NCBI GenBank assembly: GCA_026413225.1
Contig: CM048554.1
Span: 88,577,963-88,641,962, forward strand
From: Otis tarda
Taxonomy: Eukaryota; Chordata; Aves; Otidiformes; Otididae
DNA length: 64,000 nucleotides
Direction of reading: 5' to 3'
Below the pieces are notes generated by a model. It had not been told where the DNA came from. It made no database searches and saw only the letters and a program-made list of their open reading frames with translations. The translations under genes and the position numbers were made by a program. This document shows, piece after piece, positions 51,001-61,200 of this stretch; positions within the stretch are counted from its first letter, which is position 1; every line of letters begins with the position of its first letter.

Positions 51001-53180
51001 CAGGGGAGCAGCACGTTGACGGCAAATGTCCGATGTGCAGATTCTGGGCCAAGTGCTTTTGGAGGGCTGTTCGTACCTATTTCACACTTCTTCCAAAGGA
51101 AAATCAATAGCAATGTGAATTCTCACCTCAAAAGCAACCAGATGGCTTGTAGACAATTGCAGCTAGGGCTGTGGTGATGAGGAACAGAATTGTAGGAGCC
51201 AGCAGATCTCCTCCTTGCAAGTTCTTGCAGGCTCCTCAAAATAATTTATGGCCTCATCTTTGGTTTCCTTGGGTCAGTCAGTGGCAGCTGCTCCCTGGAG
51301 GAGGAAGAGTTTGGTTCTTATTCCCAGAACTGAACAAGGGGGACATCTTAGGGCCCTGTTCATCTCCCCGTGGTTCAGCTATCTCTGAATCAGATAGGCA
51401 TCATAAATCTTCAAAGACTGTTCAAATCCATTTTTTCCACTTTCAATACCTAATCATTAGTGGCTGATGCAGCTTTTTCAGTCCCGATTAAATCAATACT
51501 GTCTGCTATCAGTTCTTCAGAATCTCCTCTAAAAAGACACACTGAGCATAACTTTTCTGCTGGCATCATCTACCTCAGTACCATATTCCTGTCCATAGGA
51601 TGTCTTGATGGGTTCTGTGAACTTTTTGAAAATTGATGCACTTTTTCAAATTTTTTTCCCCGTATTTAATGGATCAAATTTCCCTGCAGGAATAAGGAGC
51701 CTGACTGTGGTTTTTTGGTCCACCTTGTGCCTGGGCTTTAGTGACAATAATTTGTGAAAAATACAAGCTTGTTACCTGAAGTCAGGAACCCATGAAAGAA
51801 GGCCTTCTGCCTCCAGTAGGCTTTGTTGGGGAGAAGGAGTAACTGATCTTTGGATCAGAAGATCTAGATATCAGGTTCTGGTGACTAAATACAACTTTCT
51901 TCATCATGACAGAAGCTGACAGCTAGACTTGACAGAGCTAACGACTCAGCTGCAGTGCTGTGTTTACATTTGGGTGCTGTAATTCAAGAAAGATAAGAAA
52001 CAAATGGATAAAGTCTTGAGGAGAGCAATGAGTGATAAGTGTTTTAGAAAACACAACTTTCAGAAAGTGGAAGAACTGAGATTGTTCCAAGTAAGAAGAG
52101 CAGACTGGGATACCGTTAGTCTTTATAATACATGTCTTGTTGCAAAGAGAAAGGAACAGGTTTTCCAGCGGTAGAGAAGACAAGAGGCCAAAATAGAAGA
52201 AGAAAAAAAAATATTTAGATTTAAAATTTTCAGCAAAAAGTATATTGAAGAACGGGAATTGCTTGCTGAGGAGATCATAGAAGTATTCAAAAGAAGACGT
52301 TAGGGACAAGTTAGACAAAGATCTGACAGAAATCAGAGAGGTACTGCTGAACCTGCCATTGTGAACAGGTTTGGGTTAGATGCTTGCTTGAGATCCCTTT
52401 ATTGCCCTACTTTTTATTAATAGATGTTTCTTATGATGAGGGCCAAATTCTTTCCACTCAAAGACAGACAGGTATCTCACTCTTTGTGGTTCTGATTTGG
52501 AGAAGAAAGGCCTCCACAGGCTAAATCATAAAATTAAATGTTAGCCTTTTTTCCCTGTGTGGCATAACTCAAAGATAGATTTAAAAGGTACTTCCAGTGT
52601 TTTAGATGTTAGTAAGCTGGAATCCCTTTCACAGCGGACTGGAGTCCTGAAGGCTTTCAGATACAGTAGGACAGTTGATATCTTAATCAAACTGGCCTTA
52701 CTCTTTCAGCTAGCTTAGCTTCTCTGTAAATGTTCACAGTTTGCTCTTCTACTCTGACAACCTCCTCATGAGAAATACAGTTTTATTTTAGTCTTGTATT
52801 TTACTGTATTTGAAGAATGATAGGAGTACCTTAATTTTCAGTATCTGGAGTCCGTCAAAATACTTCTGGCTGGGCTCTCACCTCCTTTCCTTCTGAAAAA
52901 GGTCATTACCAGAATATTTTGTAACAGTTCAAATGCCCCAGCCACTATGCCAATCCAGTAGAATCAATCGTATTTTATTTAATGTTACTCTGAGGATATT
53001 CCCACTTACATTTAACACTCATAAGAATAAAGCAGAGCAAACTCCAATTCCACTGAACTTTTTGTTACTACCCTAAGCACTTGTATCTTTTAGCTGAAAG
53101 ATGCTGTGGAATTATTTAAAATGTAATGCTTTGTAGTTATTTCCAGAATAACCAAATTTATTAATTTTTTTTTATTTCAG
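48017..53180 (+). other. ME1: ME1 intron between exons B and C, second part
   Basis: Intronic DNA ending in the T-rich acceptor tract of exon C. It contains a nested palindrome at 50903-50943 and a short CCTCATC/GATGAGG hairpin near 49937. No gene or named transposon is recognised. Confidence 0.65.
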
Positions 53181-53278
53181 GAACTGCATCTGTGGCTGTC
53201 GCAGGTCTTCTTGCAGCTCTGCGTATCACCAAGAACAGGTTATCAGATCACACAGTGTTGTTCCAGGGAGCTGGAGAG
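53181..53278 (+). CDS. ME1: Malic enzyme 1, internal coding exon C (signature end, start of NADP fold)
   Basis: Two bases (GA) complete the Gly codon left by exon B, followed by 32 codons from Thr-Ala-Ser-Val to Gly-Ala-Gly-Glu. The acceptor is TTTATTTCAG (ending 53180), and the donor GTATGT follows a GAG codon, giving a phase-0 intron. The segment [18 protein letters not shown] continues the malic enzyme signature begun in exon B. LFQGAGE is the first part of the glycine-rich dinucleotide-binding loop of the Rossmann domain. This is about residues 262-293 in cytosolic enzyme numbering. GLLAAL and VLFQGAGE followed by AALG favour ME1 over ME3. No frameshift or stop is present. Confidence 0.97.
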
Positions 53279-55042
53279 GTATGTATATTTATACATCAGG
53301 AAAAAATATTCTATGCAGATTTTTCTTAATACTTAATTGAGTTATATGTATCCAGTTAACAAGAAGATTAAATAAGTAGAATGATCACTAACACCTGCTT
53401 GAAGTTGATTCTTAATTCAAATGTAAACTTGCAGGAGAATCTGATAATCTGGTCAAGCCTCGTGTTTTCATAAGACATTTTGTGGAGATCCGTTCTCTTT
53501 TTTAAAATTCAGGTTTTAGCTCTTCAGCTGTAAATTACTGAACTGCTCTCAGTATAAACAAACAAAACTTTTTCAAAATATGAGGAAATATATCAGGCCA
53601 CTAAAAATAAATTAAATAAAATGTATTTACCAGAGTCAGTGTTATTTAGTAAGAAGCAGTGCCCCTTTTATTTTTTCCTGTTGTTAAATATAGTTTTTCA
53701 GTGTTCTGCATGTTGCAATCATCCACTTGTGAAGATTTTTATGCACATTATTTTTGATACTGATTTTTTAGTACAAATTTCTAAGCCACTGACACACAAA
53801 TGAAGGTTGTACTTATCTACAGTGTGGCCAGCTGTCATCTCTTGTATGAAGTGTACAACCCTATGCAAGCTTCTGAAAAATATTATTGATGGTCACTAAA
53901 CCCCCCTATAGGTGCAATACCCTAATTCTGCTTTGTATAGTCCAGGTACCTTTAATTTGATTCAATATTTGATGCTATGGAGACCAGGTCTGTAGTTTTC
54001 AGAACAACTTGCATCCATGTCAACACCTTTGTACATGACAGCTGTCCATCTGTCTGTTCCTCCCCTTGATTTAGCTCCATTTTCAACAGAGAGATGAATC
54101 CATGGTCTAATGATTGGGGGTTTTTTTAATTAGTATTGTTAATGTGGCTGTTGCTGCAAAGAGGCGATGGTAGATATCATCCCTGCTGTGGGAGCTCATT
54201 CATAATAAAATTATTTATTTCCTAACTAAAAATAAGAAGCCTCACTTAATTCTGAGTGAAACTGAATAATAAAGAACAAGAAACAGAATGAACCCCATAA
54301 ATATATATATGAGTTGGTAATCAGAAATACTGAGTGTTCTGTTGGTTCATTTTGTTGCCTGTTTTTCAATCTGTACCTGTATGACATTTGATCTGTTGGA
54401 TGAAATATAAAATCCAGTAAGAATGATACAGGTTTCAGCAAAATACTGCTAAGTGAATTTTTTTCTCACTCTGATTTCACTAGGAGCACAGCCAAGTCTA
54501 GAGTTACAAAACACAAGAATAGTGTGTAAAAGGAGACTTACCTTCTTGATGGACATTTTAAAAAAGATAAGGACAGACAATTTTTTTAGACTGTGTTTTG
54601 CTTTCTGGCATGCAGAGTGTGGTTTCCTGTGGTTTAAATTACAAAAAAAAAAAAAGTAATAAAATAAAATCTCAAAGAAGAAAACATATTTAATGTATTT
54701 GAGATGATTATGTGGAATAAATGCTAGTTTTAGCATTTTTCATTAGAGTTCAAACATTTATTATGCTCTCCACACTGTAAATGCCATCTTAAGATTTATC
54801 TATAGTATGATTTATTTATATGGTTTAGGATTTATCTATACTATTTATCTACATTTTCATTTCTAATTACCAAATTGTAGCAACAGTTCATTAGTGTTTA
54901 CTTTATGAAAAAAATAATGATTCCGTTTTCTTGTTAAATAAAATTAAGAAACTTGCCTAAAATAGTAGGAAGAGGAAACAAGTGAGCAGGGGATTTCTTT
55001 CATTTCTAGTTTCATATACCGCTTTTCTTCTCTCCCCTTCAG
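53279..55042 (+). other. ME1: ME1 intron between exons C and D (1.76 kb)
   Basis: The shortest complete intron in the window, starting GTATGT and ending CCCCTTCAG. It is AT-rich, with a diverged duplicated GATTTATCTATA motif at 54797-54843. No mobile element or gene is seen in it. Confidence 0.8.
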
Positions 55043-55156
55043 GCTGCACTGGGGATAGCAAACCTCATTATTATGGCTATGGAAAAAGAAGGGGTATCTA
55101 GAGATGCAGCTATCAAAAGGATATGGATGGTTGACTCAAAGGGATTAATAGTAAAG
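55043..55156 (+). CDS. ME1: Malic enzyme 1, internal coding exon D (NADP-binding strand)
   Basis: The exon has 38 full codons, is phase 0 at both ends, and lies between acceptor CCCCTTCAG (ending 55042) and donor GTAATAC (55157). It starts AALGIANLI, finishing the GAGEAALG dinucleotide-binding loop, and ends IWMVDSKGLIVK. In human ME2 numbering the Asp-Ser-Lys triplet corresponds to 345-347. Ser346 and Lys347 are typical of NADP-using malic enzymes, while the NAD-preferring ME2 has Lys-Tyr there, so cofactor preference is predicted to be NADP. The other main specificity residue (Lys362 in the same numbering) would lie in the next exon, which should begin with Gly-Arg. I did not find that exon in the remaining 8.8 kb. 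Confidence 0.97.
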
Positions 55157-57075
55157 GTAATACAATTTTCTCATTCCTTTAAATATCATACAGTTGCAGT
55201 TTGTAGATAAAGGCAAGAACATATTCTTTGTGAAAGCAACTACAAAAATTCATCTATCTTGACATAGCAAGCTGGTTTTTTTTCCAGAAGTGTATTAAAT
55301 TAATGACAGACTCCCATCTTACTTCATGGGGTGGCATGATTATGCTTGGAGTTCCTGCTCTATTTCTGTTAGGGATGAGCACATAATGAAGAGCATTTTT
55401 CAGCAGTTCATTAAAAACGTGTAAGGAAAGAAATGTTGACTTGTGGGTTTAATATTTCCCATGTTAATGCAACTATAATTTGTTGGCACAATCTTGCACA
55501 AAGATGTACAGATACATTATTAGGATAGCATTCAAGGATTTTTTAAAAGGAACAAAAATATTTTTGGAGAGAATATTTTCCTGGTGTTGCAAGCATGTCA
55601 TCCTTCTGCAAGAACTGAGATATATTGCATCAAATAACTTCTATGCACAGTGATACAGCTCATGTCGCAGATGTTGTGGTCTGCTGTGCTATCAACACTG
55701 GTCAGAATTTGAAGCTGCTGAGAGACTTCATCAGTCACCCTTACCTCATTCCCTCCATGTGCCAAAATAAAGAAGCATATGAATTCCATGTGTCAGAATA
55801 AAGAAACTGCTATGGTTTAAAAGGTGGTTATGCATTTAATAGTTTGTGAGCTACTTAAAAGAAATGAATGAGAGGCCAGTTGGCTTTGCTTTTTCACCTT
55901 GCCTGTTGCTTAGCAGTGTTTATGGTCATCTTTCTTTGTACTGCACTCTTGCTCAGTGTTCTTTAGCTGTTTAGGATATTTAGGATCTTTTGCAGTTCAC
56001 ATACCTTTGCATCAGGAACATGCATTCTCCAGTCAGTATCTCTGTTGGTTTATTGAACAGCATCACAGCACCATTCACTTATACTGTTCCAGGGAATATA
56101 GTAGTACCATAGACATTGAGATGGGAGAGTATTACTAAGGTCACCTTGGACATCCCTTGCTAGAAAGCACAAAAGTAGCTGTATCAGGCTGGTGGTTGGT
56201 TTGTTTGTTTGTTTTAATGAGTATTTTAAATCCCTTTGGTTTTCATCTAATAATCTTAAAATGCTTTTGCATGCAAACACAGATGATTGAAGGCCTGTGT
56301 ATCTTCTGTGGCTGTTGAAACCTAGAGGTTGCCTAAGAAGAATGCTGTTGCACAATTTCCTCCACCATAGAGACTGGGATTATCAAGTAATACAACTGAA
56401 CTAAAATCAATTCCCGGTGGTGTTACGGAAACAATCTGACAGGGGCAGAAGTATAGGAACTTTACAACTCTAAAGCAGTAAACCAGGTCTTGGCTACATG
56501 TCTGTTCAGCCAAGGTGGTTAGCCAGCCTTTCTTCTCTCCTGCTCGTTTCCTCTTCCTGCTTCTTTTGCACCTCTCACTTCTAATTTGCCAGGCAGCCAA
56601 GAAGCTGGATTGTGGCTGTTGGTATGCAGCGACTAATTCCTTTCACAGTTTCTAAATTTTTAGTGACTCAGTGACTGTATTCTTTCCTCACCACCTTCTA
56701 GCTTCAGCGCTCTCAAGTGAGGCCAAAACCATTCAGCGTCTCACACAGCCTCTAAGTTCCTTTCCTCTGCTTATTCTTCTTGGTGGAGCTTTAATTTGGG
56801 TTTTGTCCAAAAGCAGTCCACTGAATTTCATGTCCTGCCCAGAGTATATTTGTGAACTGTTCATGACAGTCAGACATAACAGCTGTCTGAGATAGATTAG
56901 GGCTGAATTTGTGGCCAGATGTTGACACAAGCAGCAGGAGCTGTTTTGAGTCACTGCTGGTGTTCCTGGAAGACCTAGGAGCACCAGTTTCCTCATCTGG
57001 CCATCCTGGGGGGGCTTGAGAATGAATGGGTGCTTACTGCTGCAGTGTGTTTGAGTGCAGAGCCCACTAGGCCTA
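55157..57075 (+). other. ME1: ME1 intron after exon D, first part
   Basis: The intron begins GTAATAC. It holds no recognisable repeat or gene up to the CR1 at 57.1 kb. The minus-strand frame at 56733-57089 and others nearby show no family motif. Confidence 0.65.
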
Positions 57076-58245
57076 GAAAGGATGACCAACTGACGTCATC
57101 TCCCTTGACTTGTGCAAAGCATTTGACACTGTCCCACACGACATCCTTGTCTCTAAACTGGAGAGACATGGGTTTGATAGATGGACCACTCAACAGAAAA
57201 GGAATTGGCTGGATAGGCGTGCTCAAAGAGTTGTGGTCAATGGCTCAGTGTCCAAGTGGAGACTGGTGATGAGTGACGTTCCTCAGGGGTTGGTATTGGG
57301 ACCGGATTTGTTGTCTATGTTGGTGACATGGACAGTGGGACAGAGTGCACCCTCAGCAAGCTCGCTGACAACACCAAGCTACATGGTATGGTTGACATGC
57401 TGGAGGGAAGGGATGCCGTCCAGAGGGACCTTGACAGGCTGGAGAGGTGGGCCCATGAGAACTTCATGAAGTTCAACAAGGCAAAGCGCAAGGTCCTACA
57501 CGTGGGTTGTGGCAATCCCAGGCACAAATACAGGCTGGTCAAAGAATGGATTGACAGCAGCCCTGAGGAGAAGGACTTGGGAGTACTGGTGGACAAGAAG
57601 CTCAATGTGAGCCAGCATTGTGCGCTTGCAGGCCAGAAAGCCAACTGCATCCTGGGCTGCATCAAGAGAAGCATGGCCAGCATGCTTCGAGGGAGGTGAT
57701 TCTGCCCCTCTACTCCATTCTGGTGAGTACTGTGTCCAGTTCTGGAGCCCCCAACATAAGAAGGAAGTGGACCTGTTGGAACAAGTCCAGAGAAGGGCTA
57801 TGAAGATGATCAGAGGGTCTGGAGCACCTCTCCTGTAAGGATAGGCTGAGAGAGTTGGGACTCTTCAGCCTGGAGAAAAGAAGGCTCCAGGGAAGCCTTA
57901 TAGCAGCCTTCCAGTACCTAAAGGGGGCTTATAGGAAAGATGGGGATAAACTCTTCATCAGGGCCTGTTGTCATAGGATGAGGGGTAATGGTTTTAAAAT
58001 AGAGGGAAGTAGGTCCGGACTGGATATAAGGAAAAAAATTTTTACAATCAGAGTGGTGGAATGCTGGAACAGGATGCCCAGAGAGGTGGTAGATGCCCCA
58101 TCCCTGGAAACTTTCAAGGCCAGGTTGGATAGGACTCTGAGCAACCTGATCTGGTTGGAGATGACCCTGCTTCTTGCAGGGAGGTTGGACTAGATGACCT
58201 TTAAAGGTCCCTTCCAACCCTAACGATTCTATGATTCTTTGATTT
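57076..58245 (+). mobile_element. CR1 LINE, 5'-truncated, about 1.17 kb, plus strand
   Basis: The element starts inside the reverse transcriptase palm (a [12 protein letters not shown] segment at about 57104-57140), continues through SKLERHGFD, the [10 protein letters not shown] segment at about 57360-57390, and the C-terminal NRMPREVVDAPSLETFKARLD block (57855-58193), and ends GACCTTTAAAGGTCCCTTCC, CGATTCTATGATTCTTTG. Frameshifts split it into at least three frames (57110-57469, 57328-57699, 57855-58193). The catalytic motif expected as (F/Y)ADD reads LADN, so the second Asp is lost and the copy is dead. It is the best-preserved CR1 in the window by reading frame and lies in the ME1 sense direction. 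Confidence 0.93.
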
Positions 58246-61200
58246 AAGCTGGAGATACTTCAGTGCAAGGCGTTTCCATCACGAAACCCATTCTTTGGTC
58301 TAGGGCTCTGCAAGTCCTCACTTGGCTTTCTTCTGCAGCTAAATGCTTCCCCGTAAAAAGTAAAAACCATAAAAACCCCACCCCAAAAGAAAGAAAATAC
58401 AACATAAACCTCTTGAAGCTTGTGATTTAACTGCTGGGAAGTCATATATACAGCAAGTAAATAATTAAGCTATTCCTAGTTCCTTTTTCTGGCCTTGAGA
58501 GAGATTGCTGCACTTTAGATCTGCTTAGGAAATTATTTTGCCTTTAGCTAATTGCAGAAAAGTGCTGCAAAACTTGAAGGACTTTCCAAACTCGTAGAAA
58601 TAAGATAAGTAAAGTGAGGAAGATTTGTGAGAAAACTGTACAATGGGAAGGACTCTACTTTAGGAACCTTTTTGTTATTGCAAACATAAGATGAAGACCA
58701 GTTAACCAACTTTTGCATAAACTAAACTGACTTTTATTTCTTACTACTATGGAGGTGTGTCAAGGGAAACCTGTTCAACAAGAATCCCTTAAAATTTGCC
58801 CCATCAAAAACTGCCTGATCAAGAGAGTTTTACTTGAAGCAGGGAGACCTTTTCAGTCCCAGAAATACTCTGATCTGTTGCTTTGGCAGTATGAGAAGTA
58901 ACAGACTCAGCGATTACTTTGTCCAACTAAACTAATTTTTACATAATTTTTATTCTATGCTGTCCTTTGATCATCAATTTTGCAACGCATGGTTATAGAC
59001 TTAAACATTGTTTCTCCTTTCATCTACTTTCTGTAGTATTTCAGCCAGCGCAAACTGAAGAAAAATAACCTTGGAACTTTTGCTGACCTGACTGAAAACA
59101 GTTTCCACCTTTTTCTTCTTGCCCTGCCCCCAAAAGCTGCCACGAAGTCACTTATCAGGCTTTTGTAGCTGATTTTTCCTTTGTGGCTTTTTAATTGTCA
59201 AAGTGCAGCTGTGTTTTCATTTTCCTGTTAATATTTTTTTTTCTTTTCCCCTGAGAACAATCTTTTTTCATTAAACCAAGTTTGATGACCAACTTTTCTG
59301 CTATGTTGTGGTGAAAGGGCTGGTGATGAAGGCTGTTTGTTATACTGTCCATAGTTGTGTTCTCTACTTCATTCTAGAGACCTTATAATCTTGTTCATAT
59401 TGTTTTGGGGTTGTTGAGGTGTTTTTTAATCTGTTCAGTATGCTTTCACCTTTTGGAACTATTTTTTTCTCCGAAGGTGGATGAGGAAGGGTGGCAGATC
59501 ACAACATCATTGGAATTTTGCCACTTGGGACTATATGACTTTACTCTTTGAAACAGAAGCCAGTCCTCTTGAAATGCCTGTCTTGAGTATCCCAATGCAT
59601 TCAGATGGAAGTTGTAATGTTTAATTAAAAGACACTTTTAAAGTTACTTTTGCACTCTTGTGTACTTGGAGATTATGCATAACCAGTTGGGACTCATCTT
59701 TAATTCTGAATTTCTGAATTCTGTCACATTCTGTCTGATTAATCAATAGATATTTACCTGTATGAACACACTGATGGGTAATGTCTCCTACATTCCTTTT
59801 CTTGCCCATATTCTCAGTGTTCACATTTTTTTTTTACTGTTGGTCATGCAAATATACATAAATATGTAATGTATGGTGAACACATTTGTGTCTTCTTTAA
59901 AGCTGCCATAGTGTCATGCTTAGCTATATTAGTGGCCAAATCTTCACCCATGAACTTCAGAGACAGTAAATTCTTTTGTGTCAAGTAGCTGAGAAGAAGC
60001 AGAAAGTGATAAACAGTACTGGGATGTTACTGCGGTTCACCATTGTCTGAACATTTTAGTAGTGTACTGCAAATGCTTCTTTTTTCTTCTTTTTTTTTAA
60101 AGGCAATACCAAGAACTATCCTATCACCACAGAACAGGGTGATAGGCAAGACAGTTCTTGGAGCTGCCTAGGAATAGAATGCAAATAATAAGGCATTTTT
60201 AATATTTAAAGGGACTTAGTAGAAACCCCCTGCCTTCTGCCAGCAATGGATGTTCCCCTGCTGAGGACGGGTGACAGGCTGACGGGAGTGTTCCTGGGCT
60301 GCCAAACATAGTTCTTTTGTGGTCAAGTTTATCTCTGATTTGCAAGACAGCATTAGATTTTTGTATGCCACATAATCTCCACTGCACAAACGAAGTTCCC
60401 TTACATAGGAAAGAATATCATCCTTCAAGAGTACAGTAATATGGAGCAATGTTGCTTTTGGCAGTTTTGTATGCTATACTTTCTAGTTCAGCACAGTAAT
60501 ACTTATGTCTAATTGAGTGCTTTGTATTTTAAATGTCCATTAGATGTGTGATCTCAACCCCTATAAGACTTAAGATGATCTGAGTGAAACCTAAACTAAA
60601 TGGCAAGAACAAGAACATCAATTGAGGTCTGATAGTTGAAGGCCTCAGAATATTGATCTTTGTCAGAGGAAGACTGATAAGACCTCAAAAGTTTACCAGT
60701 TTATGTGGCCCTAAATAATTACAATAGAGATACCCAGGGAATCCTGTAGATAATTCTCTAAAATATTTTCATTTTCCCTCGTCCTTCCCCTATTTGAATA
60801 TCCCTGGCAATCTTATTTGGAAAAGATTCTCACAACCAATTAACTGGCTGTGGATATGACCCTTACTAAAGTTCACGGTTTGGTCGAAGCTGGGTACATA
60901 CATAGTTCAATCTTTGCTTAGAGAATGATGGAAAAGAGAGGAGGACATTTGTGACTAATAGCAGAATTTCAGTGCCATATAGGTGTGGTCGCTCCTCGTA
61001 TAGTCAGCAGAGCTCGTATAAGACAAGAAAGAGCCTTTAGAGCTCACAATCAAGTATTTTAATATTGAACTAAAAATTATCCTGACTGATTGAATTTTCC
61101 TTTTTTTTAGCAATAATTGCTTTTTAAAAAAAAAGCTTGGATATCATTCTAGATACTAACTTGATGATGGTTTTAATGTTAACTTGTATATACCACTTAA

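Noticed and set aside
4870-55156. Assignment to ME2 or ME3 instead of ME1
   Set aside because: The Ser-Lys pair in VDSKGL argues against NAD-preferring ME2. YGMNCL, CTFNDD and the GLLAAL/LFQGAGEAALG choices fit cytosolic ME1 better than mitochondrial ME3. A protein search would settle it.
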